Assembly (NCBI RefSeq): GCF_015687155.1
Contig: NZ_JADPQF010000007.1
Coordinates: 182,321-246,320, forward strand
Source: Aliikangiella sp. G2MR2-5
Lineage (GTDB): Bacteria > Pseudomonadota > Gammaproteobacteria > Enterobacterales > Kangiellaceae
Length of the DNA stretch: 64,000 bases
Direction: 5' to 3'
A model generated the notes under the pieces. That model was given only the letters and a program-made list of their open reading frames with translations. It had not been told where the DNA came from and searched no databases. The position numbers and the translations under genes were made by a program. Positions 45,344-55,639 of the stretch are shown in pieces; the first letter of the stretch is position 1, and each line of letters starts with the position of its first letter.

Positions 45344-46171
45344 ATGAACAATCAACACTATCTTTTGGATGAATTTGGACTAATTTCTGTCCGCGGTGAG
45401 GATGCAGGAAAGCTTCTGCAAGGACAACTGACCACGAGTCCTGATAACACTGATCAATTCACTCTTCAGCTCTCAGCGCTTTGCAATCCTCAAGGACGCT
45501 GCCTGGCACTTTTTTGGGTTACTAGAAATACTGAAGATTTCTGGTTAATTCTTCCGAAAGACAATATCGAAAATACAATAGGAACTTTGAAGAGATATGC
45601 GGTTTTCTACAAAGTAACCATTGATGATATTTCTCAGCAAAAACAGTTAATTGGACTCTCTGGCAAGCCGGCGGAAGAAGATCCCCAATATCGAAAAGTT
45701 AGGGGCTTCGAAAAACAATTTTCAATCAAGATAATTGAGCAGGGGCAGCCATTAGAAGGTCCCCTGAAGTCAACAAATGAATGGCTATTCCTGCTTGCAG
45801 ACAGAAAAATCCCCTGGATGACATTCTCCGCTTCTGGCCAGTTTTTGCCACATAATCTCGACTTACCAGCGTTAGAAGCGGTTGATTTTAAAAAAGGCTG
45901 CTATACCGGTCAGGAAGTGATTGCACGGATGCAATATAAAGGGAATCTGAAATCTCACCTGGTCAAGTTAAGTGCAGATAAACCATTCATTGCAGATCCA
46001 GGAACCAAGCTAGATGCAGAAGCTTCGCGTGCAGGCGAGCTTATCTGCCATGTGAGTAATTCCCAAGGCAAAACTCTGGCGTTGGCTCTAATTAAAGATA
46101 ACTTAAAAAATGCCAACTTTTTTCACTTGCAACAGGAAAATACGCCTATACTTACTTTATCGGAACATTAA
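45344..46171 (+). CDS. ygfZ: folate-binding iron-sulfur protein YgfZ
   Basis: The ATG at 45344 is preceded by AGGTG and gives 275 residues; an ATG at 45314 lacks a ribosome site. It contains KGCYTGQEVIARMQYKGN, the YgfZ signature, and the N-terminal fold QLTTSPDN. YgfZ uses tetrahydrofolate to support iron-sulfur cluster assembly and some tRNA thiolation enzymes. The next gene starts 15 bases after its stop. Confidence 0.93.
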   Translation: MNNQHYLLDEFGLISVRGEDAGKLLQGQLTTSPDNTDQFTLQLSALCNPQGRCLALFWVTRNTEDFWLILPKDNIENTIGTLKRYAVFYKVTIDDISQQKQLIGLSGKPAEEDPQYRKVRGFEKQFSIKIIEQGQPLEGPLKSTNEWLFLLADRKIPWMTFSASGQFLPHNLDLPALEAVDFKKGCYTGQEVIARMQYKGNLKSHLVKLSADKPFIADPGTKLDAEASRAGELICHVSNSQGKTLALALIKDNLKNANFFHLQQENTPILTLSEH

Positions 46172-46186
46172 TAAATAAAGAAGATA

Positions 46187-47023
46187 ATGAGCTTAGAAAA
46201 AGAATTCCTCGCAGAACTAATCGACGCCATTACCAATGACCGTCTGACTTTGCCAACTCTTCCAGAAGTCGCTCTGAAAATCAGAGAAGCGGTTGAAGAT
46301 CCGGAGGTAACTTCGAATGCACTGGCAGAAGTTATCGGCCAGGACGCAGCTTTAGCAGCTCGAATTATTAAAGTAGCCAATAGCCCACTCATGCGCGGTG
46401 CGGTAATCGTTGACAACCTGCAACTCGCAATAACCAGAATGGGTATTACCTTCGTTAGAAACCTTGCAACCGGTTTGGCAATGGAGCAAATGTTTCAAGC
46501 TACACATGATGCAGTGGACCAACGACTAAGAGCATCGTGGGAGCATTCTGTTGAAGTTGCTTCTATTTGTCATGTCTTGGCCAGTAACTTCACTCGACTT
46601 AAGCCGGACCAGGCAACCCTTGCAGGTTTAGTTCATGAAATAGGAATCCTGCCTATTCTCACTTTAGCAGAGGAAAACCCTGCAATTTTGGAACATGAAG
46701 CGGTGTTGGATAAGATCATTAATCGGCTTCATGGAAAAGTCGGCAGGGCAATTCTTAAAGCCTGGGATTTCCCGGAAGAACTCAGAGCAGTTCCTCTTGG
46801 TTGTACCGACTTTACCCGCGATGAACACCCTGAAGCAGATTATGTTGATGTGGTAACCGTAGCCAAATTACAGTCATATCCTGAAGATAATAATCCCTAT
46901 GCTGACCTGGATACTTCTTCGGTACCTGCCTTTAAAAAGCTGGGGCTTTCTCATGAAGTCGATGTTCATCATGTCGACCAGCTTGCGGAAGAACTGGAAG
47001 AAGCTAAACAGGCTCTATCGTAA
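46187..47023 (+). CDS. HDOD domain signalling protein
   Basis: The protein has 278 residues with a complete HDOD domain: LPTLPEVALKIREAVEDPEV, DAALAARIIKVANSPLMRG and GLVHEIGILPIL. The HD-like site lacks the catalytic HD pair, as is usual. HDOD proteins act as scaffolds in signalling, motility and c-di-GMP pathways. It is probably cotranscribed with ygfZ. Confidence 0.88.
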   Translation: MSLEKEFLAELIDAITNDRLTLPTLPEVALKIREAVEDPEVTSNALAEVIGQDAALAARIIKVANSPLMRGAVIVDNLQLAITRMGITFVRNLATGLAMEQMFQATHDAVDQRLRASWEHSVEVASICHVLASNFTRLKPDQATLAGLVHEIGILPILTLAEENPAILEHEAVLDKIINRLHGKVGRAILKAWDFPEELRAVPLGCTDFTRDEHPEADYVDVVTVAKLQSYPEDNNPYADLDTSSVPAFKKLGLSHEVDVHHVDQLAEELEEAKQALS

Positions 47024-47182
47024 GTTTTCCAAGCACTCTGAATAACTCCCCCGGGCACTTAGTGTATTAATACTTGGGGGACGACTTATATCCATTCCAA
47101 ATAACAATAATATAGAAATAACTTGTTGTTTTGACTATATTTTTATCAATACACTAAAGAAATTTCATATTTTGGGAAAAGA

Positions 47183-50100
47183 ATGCTTCGTATTTCAACC
47201 TATCTAATACTGGTTATTATCGCCATGTTGTCATTTAGATGGGCATCTGCAGCGCCAGGAGACATACTTTTTGAAGACGATTTTGAGTCAGGCCTTTCCC
47301 AATGGAGTGTTAGCGTTTCCACCGGCGATGCAAGTATTGGCACTGAAACAGCCAATAGCGGCAGCAACTCTGTCAGGCTCCGTTGGGATACTGTTACCTT
47401 AACCAGCAGCGCTTTTAATGCAGCAGTTCCATTAGCAGAAATACAAGTATGGATAAGACGCGGTGACGATTCATTCAGCGAAAATCCGGATTCAGGTGAA
47501 GATCTGGTTTTTGAATATCTGGATCAGTCCGGTAGCTGGACCCTTATCGATACTTTCTACGGAAGTGGAACACCGGGCGAAATCTATAATCCAACCTACG
47601 CAATTCCGGTTTCAGGGCTTTACTCAAACCTTCAACTCCGCTTCCGTTTCCTTCAGGGAAGCGGCTTTGACTGGGATTACTGGCATATTGATGATGTTAT
47701 TGTAACCGAGGCCGCGATGCCAACGAATGCTCATGCAGAGTGGCGTCTGGATGAAACCAGCTGGAATGGCACAAGCGGCGAAGTACTTGACAATATTGGC
47801 AGCAATCATGGTATCGCATTTTCCACCACTCCGGTTTCAGGCCTTATTTGCAATGCCGCCGATTTTAGCGCAGATGGGATAAACGACTACATTAGCCTGA
47901 ACAACGGTGGGATGAATGGATTGGGCGACTTTTCAATTTCCGCCTGGGTTTCGACAACGCACACCGGGAGTCAAACTCTGCTATCTGCTGCACAGTCGGA
48001 TATTCAACACAATGAAGCGACCATGTACTTTAATTCAGATAGCATTTTTTGGCCAACTTTAAGAGAAGCAACCTTTAATATCAATACTCAACTTCCTTTA
48101 ACATCCGGATTTACTGATGGAAACTGGCACCATCTGGTCTGGACCAGAGACCAGTCGGAGAGCACGACTTGCCTCTACATAGACAAGACTTTGCAGGGCT
48201 GTCGTACTCATGATAACGGAAACAACCTTCTGGACATTGCTAGCGGCGGACTTATTCTGGGACAGGATCAGGATATTGTTGGCGGTGATTTCGATGCCGC
48301 ACAAGATTGGCAAGGACTAACTGATGAGCTCATTGTTTTTGATAGTATTCTCAGTATCAGTGCAATCTCCCAAATCTATGACAATCAGATTGCCGGTAAT
48401 AACTGGGATGGTACAAGCAGAGTATGTCCAGTGGACAACAACTGTAGTGACGATTCGACCGATGCTTTTAATAATTCTTCATATAGCAATAATGACGGCT
48501 CTGCGGAATGGAGCACTAGCTGGACAGAAAGTGACGATGACGGCTCACCAACATCAGGAAAAATCCAGATAAGCGGAGGAGCGCTTCGCCTGACGAATAG
48601 TTCCGGATTTAATGGCGACCCCGCAATAGAAAGGGAGGTCGATATTCTTGGAGCGTTGACAGCCACACTAAGTGTCGATTTGAGCACTTCGGGAACTCTT
48701 GAGAACGGGGATCGCTTCGATATTTCGATATCAACTGATGGCGGTCTTAGCTGGACTAGCTTACAGTTTTTCAGCAACGATATTAACAATACATACACTT
48801 ATGATGTTACAGCGTATGCAAGTACTAACTTTAGAGTAAGATTCAGAATTAATCAGGGCTATCGACAGTCAAACGAATATATTGAAATCGATAATGTTAG
48901 CATTGCCATCACTCGACTTTGTGGTCCGGATCATTTTCGCCTGATTCATGACAATGCGGGTATCAACTGCTTACGAGAAGCCATAACCATACGTGCAGAG
49001 GATGCCACAGGCAATTTGGTTACAGACTATACCGGAACCATTAACCTTAGCTTAATTACCAATCACGGGAACTGGTTTACTGTGGACGAAAACAATACCA
49101 GTAGTGATCTGGCGCTAGGAACTCTAACCGATGTAGCATCGGATAACGACGGCGCAGCTACGTATCAATTTGACGTCAACGATGGCGGCAGTATTGTTCT
49201 TTATCTTCAAAATACAGTAGCTGAAACCACTAACATCAATATCCTGGACGGAGCAGTTACCGATGATGAAACCGAGGGTGATATTACATTTCGGCCTTTC
49301 GGATTTCTGGTAACGCCAACCCCTCCGGGAACTCAGGTGGCAGGACGACCATTTACTCTGTCTCTCACCGCAGCAGGACAAACTCCGGGTGATGCTGAAT
49401 GCGGTGTAATTGAGGAATATACCGGCAGCAAGACAGTAAGCTTTTGGTCTAGTTATACCGATCCGCTGACAAGTCCAACAAACGCTCAAATTAATGGTAA
49501 TCCAATAGCGACAAATGAGTCAGCTTCGCTAGCTCAGGCAATAACCTTTAACAATGGAGTTGCCACAATTCAGATGCAATATGACGATGTCGGAGAAATT
49601 GCGCTCAGTGCGAAAGATGATGTTGATCTGGGAGAGCCTCCAACCGGTAATCTTGACGAAATTATCGGTAGCCTTCCACCTTTTATCGTCCGTCCTTTTG
49701 GCTATCACCTTGCGGTAGACGGCGAGCCGATTGCCATTGATGCTTCGAGTCCGAATTATCGGGTCGCAGGAGATCTGTTTAGTATGACAGTTTTCAGCAC
49801 ACTCTGGCAGTCTGGCGATGATACCGATTTAGACGGAGTGCCAGATAGCGGTGCAGATCTCAGCGACAATGGTGTTACCCCAAACATTTCAGCAATTAAT
49901 GGCCAGCTCAACTTAACCCCGCTTGCCCTTCAGGTTACGGAATCTAATGGGACACTATTAGATCAAACAATATTATTTACTGAGTTTGGTGCTGTCGGCA
50001 GCGCCCAACAGGGATCTGCAACAATAAATCAATACTGGGATGAAGTCGGCCGTCTTCAGATAAATGCTGTTACCAGTGATTTTATGGGAGGTGGTCAAAG

Positions 50101-51010
50101 TGTACTGGGTCAAAGGCCTGATATCGGACTGTTTTACCCGGCAAGATTCATTTTTTCTCCAGTACCGATCAATGTTCCTCTTCAATGTGACACTTTTACC
50201 TACATGGGATTTGATGATGGTATCAATGCAGCACTAACCAGAAGCGGACAATCTTTCGACTTTGACGGCAGTGTCTCTGCGGTCAATCTGTTCGATAATG
50301 TTACTCTTAACTATCATGGAGACTTTGCCAAATTAAACGATCTTTCACTATCGGCATACAACGTATCTTCAGGTGCTCCGGCAACCGGTCAGTTCACTTC
50401 TGTCACGGGTCCAAACCTGAGCTTTTCACAGGGTGTTAGCAGCTTTACCTATACCGGGACAAATTATCAACACAATACACTTTCCGCTCCGTTTGATTTA
50501 AGGATTGATGTTTCCGCGGATGACGGCTCGGCAATCGGTAATACCATTACAAGTGAGTTCGAAGTCAGACATGGTCGAGTGAGAATTTTAGATGCATACG
50601 GTCCGGAGCTTTCGCCATTAGAAATGCGAATTCTCAGCGAATACTTCAATGGAACCAACTGGCAACAAAATAATGCAGATAGCTGTACGACATACGTAAG
50701 TAGCCAGTTTGGTTTTCAATCAGGTAGCTATACCGAAAACTTGTCTGCAGGAGAAACCTCAATCATCGCTCCCGGGAGTAATCAGCTAATTAACTCAGGA
50801 ATTTCCATAATCGGAAATGGCGTCTGGTTTAGTGCGCCAGGCGAAAACAATTACGGTAGCGTCAATGTGGAAATGAACCTGACAAGTCTACCATGGCTTC
50901 AGTTCAACTGGGATTCCAGTAATTCTCTATCTCTTCCCTCAGCTCGACTCAGCTTTGGTTACTTCCGTGGTAGTGACAGAGTGATCTATTGGCGAGAAGT
51001 GATTAATTAA
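47183..51010 (+). CDS. MshQ-like large exported protein with LamG domain
   Basis: The protein has 1275 residues and a signal peptide (to ASA-APG). A beta-sandwich N-terminal part (FEDDFESGLSQWSVSVSTGD) is followed by a LamG/concanavalin-like domain (about 185-400), a second jelly-roll segment (about 415-575) and a long C-terminal region from GPDHFRLIHDNAGINCLREA to WREVIN. That C-terminal region matches DUF6701 of the MSHA biogenesis protein MshQ. It is a large exported, probably surface-located protein that would take part in pilus-linked adhesion. No other msh genes are present, so it is an orphan. Confidence 0.8.
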   Translation: MLRISTYLILVIIAMLSFRWASAAPGDILFEDDFESGLSQWSVSVSTGDASIGTETANSGSNSVRLRWDTVTLTSSAFNAAVPLAEIQVWIRRGDDSFSENPDSGEDLVFEYLDQSGSWTLIDTFYGSGTPGEIYNPTYAIPVSGLYSNLQLRFRFLQGSGFDWDYWHIDDVIVTEAAMPTNAHAEWRLDETSWNGTSGEVLDNIGSNHGIAFSTTPVSGLICNAADFSADGINDYISLNNGGMNGLGDFSISAWVSTTHTGSQTLLSAAQSDIQHNEATMYFNSDSIFWPTLREATFNINTQLPLTSGFTDGNWHHLVWTRDQSESTTCLYIDKTLQGCRTHDNGNNLLDIASGGLILGQDQDIVGGDFDAAQDWQGLTDELIVFDSILSISAISQIYDNQIAGNNWDGTSRVCPVDNNCSDDSTDAFNNSSYSNNDGSAEWSTSWTESDDDGSPTSGKIQISGGALRLTNSSGFNGDPAIEREVDILGALTATLSVDLSTSGTLENGDRFDISISTDGGLSWTSLQFFSNDINNTYTYDVTAYASTNFRVRFRINQGYRQSNEYIEIDNVSIAITRLCGPDHFRLIHDNAGINCLREAITIRAEDATGNLVTDYTGTINLSLITNHGNWFTVDENNTSSDLALGTLTDVASDNDGAATYQFDVNDGGSIVLYLQNTVAETTNINILDGAVTDDETEGDITFRPFGFLVTPTPPGTQVAGRPFTLSLTAAGQTPGDAECGVIEEYTGSKTVSFWSSYTDPLTSPTNAQINGNPIATNESASLAQAITFNNGVATIQMQYDDVGEIALSAKDDVDLGEPPTGNLDEIIGSLPPFIVRPFGYHLAVDGEPIAIDASSPNYRVAGDLFSMTVFSTLWQSGDDTDLDGVPDSGADLSDNGVTPNISAINGQLNLTPLALQVTESNGTLLDQTILFTEFGAVGSAQQGSATINQYWDEVGRLQINAVTSDFMGGGQSVLGQRPDIGLFYPARFIFSPVPINVPLQCDTFTYMGFDDGINAALTRSGQSFDFDGSVSAVNLFDNVTLNYHGDFAKLNDLSLSAYNVSSGAPATGQFTSVTGPNLSFSQGVSSFTYTGTNYQHNTLSAPFDLRIDVSADDGSAIGNTITSEFEVRHGRVRILDAYGPELSPLEMRILSEYFNGTNWQQNNADSCTTYVSSQFGFQSGSYTENLSAGETSIIAPGSNQLINSGISIIGNGVWFSAPGENNYGSVNVEMNLTSLPWLQFNWDSSNSLSLPSARLSFGYFRGSDRVIYWREVIN

Positions 51011-51117
51011 TAGCTTTTCCATATTTGGTAAAAATACCACTAAGCTGAGATTCATATTCAATTCATCTGCCCTCTTCTAAGCTGTTAATCAAGCAAACAA
51101 TAAAGAGGTGGCTTACC

Positions 51118-51675
51118 ATGAAAAACTTGATTAGCATCAGTATACTTTTAACTTTCGCCTTAACCACTCAAGTAGAAGCAAAAAGTAGCTCTAAAACAGA
51201 GGTTTCCAAGAAACCTCAAATTCAAGTAAAAAGCCAGAAAGAACAAGCCAAAGTTTATCGTCATCACGAATCCAACTGGCGCCAGCCTACATATGCCGAA
51301 CACATGACACTGTTTAATTGCCGCGATTCTTGGGGCCATAAACTAAGAGGCAAGTTCAGCCAGGAGCAACAGTACTTTATCGAGCTTGGTGGCGGGAGCT
51401 GTCGAAAAATCAGTCGCTACGATAATCGCTATGGTGCGCTAAAAGCATTTCGACATTATGACATTGACCTCTCTGATGTGTACCGCGCTATCGAGCAGGT
51501 TCAGTACACTTACGGTTTAGGACACGCGCGTTTGGTTGAAGCTGAAAACATTTCAAGCGGTCACCGATCATTTAAATATACATTAGTATTTCGCTCACCA
51601 GAAAGAGGTTACCGAGAATTCCGCGTAAAGCACAATCGTTGGAATGGCGAAGTCAAAGCAATATACGAAGTATAA
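51118..51675 (+). CDS. small secreted protein, unknown function
   Basis: The protein has 185 residues with a signal peptide (to VEA-KSS), then a basic, Ser/Lys-rich linker and a C-terminal domain with many aromatic and basic residues (RHHESNWRQPTYAEH, GGGSCRKISRYDN). Two Cys (NCRDS and GSCRK) may pair. No family is recognised. AAGAGGTGG lies before the ATG. A bidirectional terminator follows. Confidence 0.68.
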   Translation: MKNLISISILLTFALTTQVEAKSSSKTEVSKKPQIQVKSQKEQAKVYRHHESNWRQPTYAEHMTLFNCRDSWGHKLRGKFSQEQQYFIELGGGSCRKISRYDNRYGALKAFRHYDIDLSDVYRAIEQVQYTYGLGHARLVEAENISSGHRSFKYTLVFRSPERGYREFRVKHNRWNGEVKAIYEV

Positions 51676-51709
51676 AAAGGTCAAAAAGAGGAGCTACGCA
51701 GGGAGACAA

Positions 51710-51735
51710 AGAGAGGGTTTTACCCTCTCTTTTTT
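51710..51735. terminator. bidirectional terminator
   Basis: AGAGAGGGT/ACCCTCTCT stem with a 3-base loop and a T-run on the plus strand, A-rich on the other side. It separates two convergent genes; its T-run overlaps the DUF4399 stop. Confidence 0.88.
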
Positions 51736-52162
51736 ATTCAACCGTAATTGTTATTTTCTTTGATACAACCATCGGGTAATGCGGAATATGATTCATATCT
51801 CCAAGAATCAGCTGTAATGTGTGCTGTCCTTCAGGTAGGGTCAACTCTGTTTCTGTTTGTCCTTTACCGAAATGTTTAACAATATCCCCCATTGGTACAC
51901 CTGCTTCAGGTAGCGATTTACCATCGATTAACAAATGATGATGACCAGTATCGGGTTTATCGACACCCGCTGGTGCAACCCCCATACCTTTTAGTCCAAA
52001 TTTAACGGTAAAGGTTTTACCTACGGTTGCGCCATCCTCTGGAGCAATAATATAGACTTCAGCATTATCAGGTGATTTTCGCTGATTATCACTGCCAGCA
52101 ATCGCAATTCCTGATCCGGTAATCACAAATATCAACACTAGCTTCTGAATAAAGCTTTTCAT
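51734..52162 (-). CDS. DUF4399 secreted protein
   Basis: The protein has 142 residues with a signal peptide (to AIA-GSD). The core GHHHLLIDGKSLPEAGVPMG with TETELTLPEGQHTLQLILGD is typical of DUF4399. The His cluster may bind metal. Such proteins are exported and poorly characterised. Confidence 0.85.
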   Translation of the reverse strand: MKSFIQKLVLIFVITGSGIAIAGSDNQRKSPDNAEVYIIAPEDGATVGKTFTVKFGLKGMGVAPAGVDKPDTGHHHLLIDGKSLPEAGVPMGDIVKHFGKGQTETELTLPEGQHTLQLILGDMNHIPHYPMVVSKKITITVE

Positions 52163-52240
52163 TTTCTCTCCTTAGCGTTTATTGATAACATTTTGTTAAA
52201 GGTTAATCAGATTTTTGTTTTTATATGTCACCTTAATTAG

Positions 52241-53131
52241 TCATCGCAATTGAACATTACTCAAAAAACGAGACTCTAAAGTTTTAGTCTTGTTAGCATA
52301 TTTTTCTACGTAACTAACGGCACGAAAAGCGGTATGAATTCTTTCGCTGGCCTTAGGATGAGTCGCCAGTAAAAGAGCTTTTCGACTATCATCAGTACTT
52401 TCAAGAATTTGCATCACAGAAAGATATGCGTAAGGATCGTATCCTGCACGAGTCATTAACACAACCGCTTTTTCATCGGCGTCAAGCTCATCTTCACGAC
52501 TGATACCTTTGGTATAAAGATTTTGAGTGACATTAAATAGTTCAGTGGCTATCTGTCTATTCTTAAATGAATCCTGACTGTATCCTCCTTTTTGTGTCTG
52601 ATGATAGTCTGCTGCGATAAACGCCAAATCGCCGACATTTGATAAGGTTTTACTTTTTTCAATCGCTTTAACCTGATGCTGTTGCTCAACATGAATGATC
52701 TCATGAGCAAGTACTGCAGCCAGTTCAGCTTCACTTGATAAGCGATCAATAGCTCCCGAGGATACAACGATAAATCCACCAGGCATTGCAAAAGCATTGA
52801 AATCAGGTGTATCGATTACAATAAACTGCCAACGACTGGGAGCTTTCCCTGATTGCAACGGCACAGCATGAGAGGCAATCCATTGTCCAACCGAATTAAC
52901 ATATCGCTGTAATTTCGCACTCTTATGTAGTTGACTACTACCAACAACAATCGCCGTCATTTTTCTTCCAATGATATATTGCTCCTCTTGCGATAACTTA
53001 TTTCCCGTGACAACGCCTTTCCCGGCTTGAGCAAGTTTACCAATATCCAGATTCCCTACTTTCAAGCCGCATCCTAGTAACAGCAATAACGGAATCGAAC
53101 AAACCAAAGCCACTAATTTTAACTTAGTCAT
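52241..53131 (-). CDS. M48 family metalloprotease lipoprotein
   Basis: The ATG at 53131 has AAGGAGG upstream; the frame extends further but the lipobox (LLGC, Cys20) fixes the start. The 296-residue protein has zinc motif HEIIHVEQQH and the downstream ELDADEKAV, so it is an M48 metallopeptidase of the BepA/LoiP type, anchored in the envelope. It overlaps the stop of the SH3 gene by eight bases and is the last gene of the adenylate cyclase operon. Confidence 0.92.
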   Translation of the reverse strand: MTKLKLVALVCSIPLLLLLGCGLKVGNLDIGKLAQAGKGVVTGNKLSQEEQYIIGRKMTAIVVGSSQLHKSAKLQRYVNSVGQWIASHAVPLQSGKAPSRWQFIVIDTPDFNAFAMPGGFIVVSSGAIDRLSSEAELAAVLAHEIIHVEQQHQVKAIEKSKTLSNVGDLAFIAADYHQTQKGGYSQDSFKNRQIATELFNVTQNLYTKGISREDELDADEKAVVLMTRAGYDPYAYLSVMQILESTDDSRKALLLATHPKASERIHTAFRAVSYVEKYANKTKTLESRFLSNVQLR

Positions 53132-53660
53132 TTCCTTCCTCCTTATAAGCAATTGCAGTAGAAGCCAGCTTTGCTTTCTTTGCAAAATTGGTGGCTTTGG
53201 CCGGAGAAATATAGTAGTTAGAAGCGGCCTCGAGAGCATCAAAGTTTCCTTTGGAGTGTTTTAAATCTTGCTCTCCAATCCCTCTTACCCCTGTCGTCGC
53301 AGTTACACTTGAATGTCCTTTTCTCAAGTTAACCAGCTTTGATAATGTAGACCCCGAGGCAGCTTGCTCCACTGGTGCGAACCTCACTTGTAGGAGCGTA
53401 ACCCAGCCGTTAACTTTTTCGGAAGCATTTATCTGATACCATCCTCGCTCCCGCTTAATAATTTCAACGACTGAATCTTTTTTCAATGTTGTTACATCAT
53501 TTGCATTAAAGTCGGGAGAAGATTTGACCTTTGTATCTAGCACCAGAATTGCTGGCGCAGCCTGCAGCATTAAAGAGGTAAAGAAAAGAACAGAAAAAGC
53601 AACTAAACTGGCTATTTTTCGTCTCTTTCTCTCTAGAGTCTGTTTTTGACGAATAATCAT
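53124..53660 (-). CDS. exported SH3-domain protein
   Basis: The protein has 178 residues with a signal peptide (to LQA-APA) and a bacterial SH3-like domain (about 35-95; VKSSPDFNANDVTTLKKDSV and RGWYQINASEKVNGWVTLL). The C-terminal half is helical and without a recognised domain. It would bind peptidoglycan or envelope proteins. Its ATG overlaps the stop of the adenylate cyclase gene (ATGA), with GGAGGG upstream, so translation is coupled. Confidence 0.85.
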   Translation of the reverse strand: MIIRQKQTLERKRRKIASLVAFSVLFFTSLMLQAAPAILVLDTKVKSSPDFNANDVTTLKKDSVVEIIKRERGWYQINASEKVNGWVTLLQVRFAPVEQAASGSTLSKLVNLRKGHSSVTATTGVRGIGEQDLKHSKGNFDALEAASNYYISPAKATNFAKKAKLASTAIAYKEEGND

Positions 53661-55552
53661 TTTTGTTCCCTCCTGGTTGGTTCATATAACTTAACTTCTT
53701 CTTCACGGCCTTTTACTGCAAACTGACCTTTATATTCAAAGTTAAAGCGATCTTCACATAGCGCTTTTGTTGACTCAGAGACCAAAACCCTTGCAATTCC
53801 TTTGGTCTTTCCTTCTATTCGGCTGGCTAAATTGACGGTATCGCCTATAGCAGTATAGTCAAAACGTCTGGCGGAACCCAACATGCCGACCACTGCCTGA
53901 CCACTATTTACGCCGATCCCGACATCAAATGTTTGCAATTCGACAGGTAAGGTCTGTCTGAACTGAATCAAGTTGTCCACCATATCCAAAGCGGCGTTAA
54001 TCGCATTTTCTGCATGGTTTTCATCTTCTATCGGAGCCCCCCAAAATGCCATAATTGCATCTCCGATAAACTTGTCCAGAGTACCTTTATGATTAAATAT
54101 AGCTTCTACCTGGCTATCAAAATAATTGTTTAAGATAGCCATAATTTCCTCCGCAGTTCGTTTCTCTGACAAACTGGTGAAGCCCCGTATATCCGAAAAT
54201 AGAACCGATATCTGACTAGATTTATTGGCAACCAGTTCTTGCCAGCCTTCATCCTGTACCAGTCGTTTTACAACGATAGGATCCATAAAGCGAGAAAAGG
54301 TTTTTTCCGCAAATCGTTTATTCAGATACTCTCTCAATCCGGAATAAAAAAGTAATACAGCAAGGCAACCGACCACAGCCGAGAAAATGGAAACCGACGG
54401 AAAAAGATAGTCTTTTTTAGCCAATAGCAGGCTAGTCAGATAAAGCAAACCTGCGATCAAAACTAATCCACTAAATGAATAAATCATCTGATCTCTATAT
54501 TCTGTTACTCGCGTGATGATAAGAATCAAAAAGCTAACTAGAAGTAACGCAACAGCCAGCCCCCAAATAAGCGATGTTTTTTTTAGAAACTCTGAATTCA
54601 ATAAGTTGTCCAGAGCGGTAGCCAATATAAAAGTCCCTGGATGTGTATTGGAAACAGGAGTGACCGTTAAATCATGTAATCCTGCAGCAGTGGCACCAAT
54701 AATGATTATTTTATTTTTGAACAATTCAAGTTGCTGTCGCCTTTCAAGAAGATATTTTGCATCCGAATAAGAAATAACATCATAGGAAGAACTTTCCGTT
54801 CCTTTAAATTTCAGGTTGATTACTGCTGGTATATTTTTCAACAGCTCCGGCTCGACAGATTTGACAACTCTGCTGGGCAGTGAATGGAGCTTCAAGCTAT
54901 TAACTGTAGAATATACAGGGTACTTTCGAGTAGAGCCGTCTGAATCAGTTAGCCGGTTGATCAAACCGGTATTCCATGAATCAGGTGATAAAACCCATGG
55001 CAGAGCGATTTTTATTTTGAAGTTTTTGTCCGCATCAAATCCTTTATTTTCACTACCATAACTATCAATTACTTTTTCATCAACAAATAATGATGCGGGC
55101 AAAAAAGATATATCAACCGACTCAACCGGCGCGCTATTTTCAAGTAACGTTGAAGCAAAAAAAACATTAGTCCGATTAGCCACACTTTCATTGAAAAACT
55201 GATCATCATGTGGCCTTAGCAGGTCTCTTTCGACAAATAATATATCAAATATAATTGCTCTGGCTGGAGCTTCATACAAACCTTCTAACAAATAGCTATG
55301 TGTGCTTCTTGGCCATGGCCAACGTCCGATTTGAGACTCAAGATCGGTAAGACTTTTATCGTCTATATCTACCACCAGAATATCTTCGCTAGCCTGGCTT
55401 TGCTTTGCGATCCAATGTCGCCAGTAGTCATTGTAAAGCTCGTCAAGCTGAGTCAAGCCAGGAAGAAAGTAAATAAGCAATGCCAGAGTTAAAGTAGCAA
55501 TCCAAATTATAGGCTTCGAGACTTTGGTTCTTTTTATTTGAAATGGTCGCAC
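53657..55552 (-). CDS. CHASE2-domain class III adenylate cyclase
   Basis: The protein has 631 residues. One N-terminal helix, a periplasmic CHASE2 domain (about 40-315; VVDIDDKSLTDLESQIGRWP), three helices (about 320-410) and a class III cyclase domain (about 440-625) follow. The catalytic residues are present: LFSDIRGF and LDKFIGDAIMAFWG with both metal Asp and the purine-binding Lys, and DYTAIGDTVNLASR with the transition-state Asn and Arg. It should make cAMP in response to an envelope signal. A downstream SH3 gene overlaps it by four bases. Confidence 0.93.
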   Translation of the reverse strand: MRPFQIKRTKVSKPIIWIATLTLALLIYFLPGLTQLDELYNDYWRHWIAKQSQASEDILVVDIDDKSLTDLESQIGRWPWPRSTHSYLLEGLYEAPARAIIFDILFVERDLLRPHDDQFFNESVANRTNVFFASTLLENSAPVESVDISFLPASLFVDEKVIDSYGSENKGFDADKNFKIKIALPWVLSPDSWNTGLINRLTDSDGSTRKYPVYSTVNSLKLHSLPSRVVKSVEPELLKNIPAVINLKFKGTESSSYDVISYSDAKYLLERRQQLELFKNKIIIIGATAAGLHDLTVTPVSNTHPGTFILATALDNLLNSEFLKKTSLIWGLAVALLLVSFLILIITRVTEYRDQMIYSFSGLVLIAGLLYLTSLLLAKKDYLFPSVSIFSAVVGCLAVLLFYSGLREYLNKRFAEKTFSRFMDPIVVKRLVQDEGWQELVANKSSQISVLFSDIRGFTSLSEKRTAEEIMAILNNYFDSQVEAIFNHKGTLDKFIGDAIMAFWGAPIEDENHAENAINAALDMVDNLIQFRQTLPVELQTFDVGIGVNSGQAVVGMLGSARRFDYTAIGDTVNLASRIEGKTKGIARVLVSESTKALCEDRFNFEYKGQFAVKGREEEVKLYEPTRREQK

Positions 55553-55639
55553 GCTTTCCGGAACCTTTATTTGATTAATTTCTGAGCTAATAATTCAGTC
55601 TTCATCAACTATGAACAACTGACGGGTTTAATCATCAAC

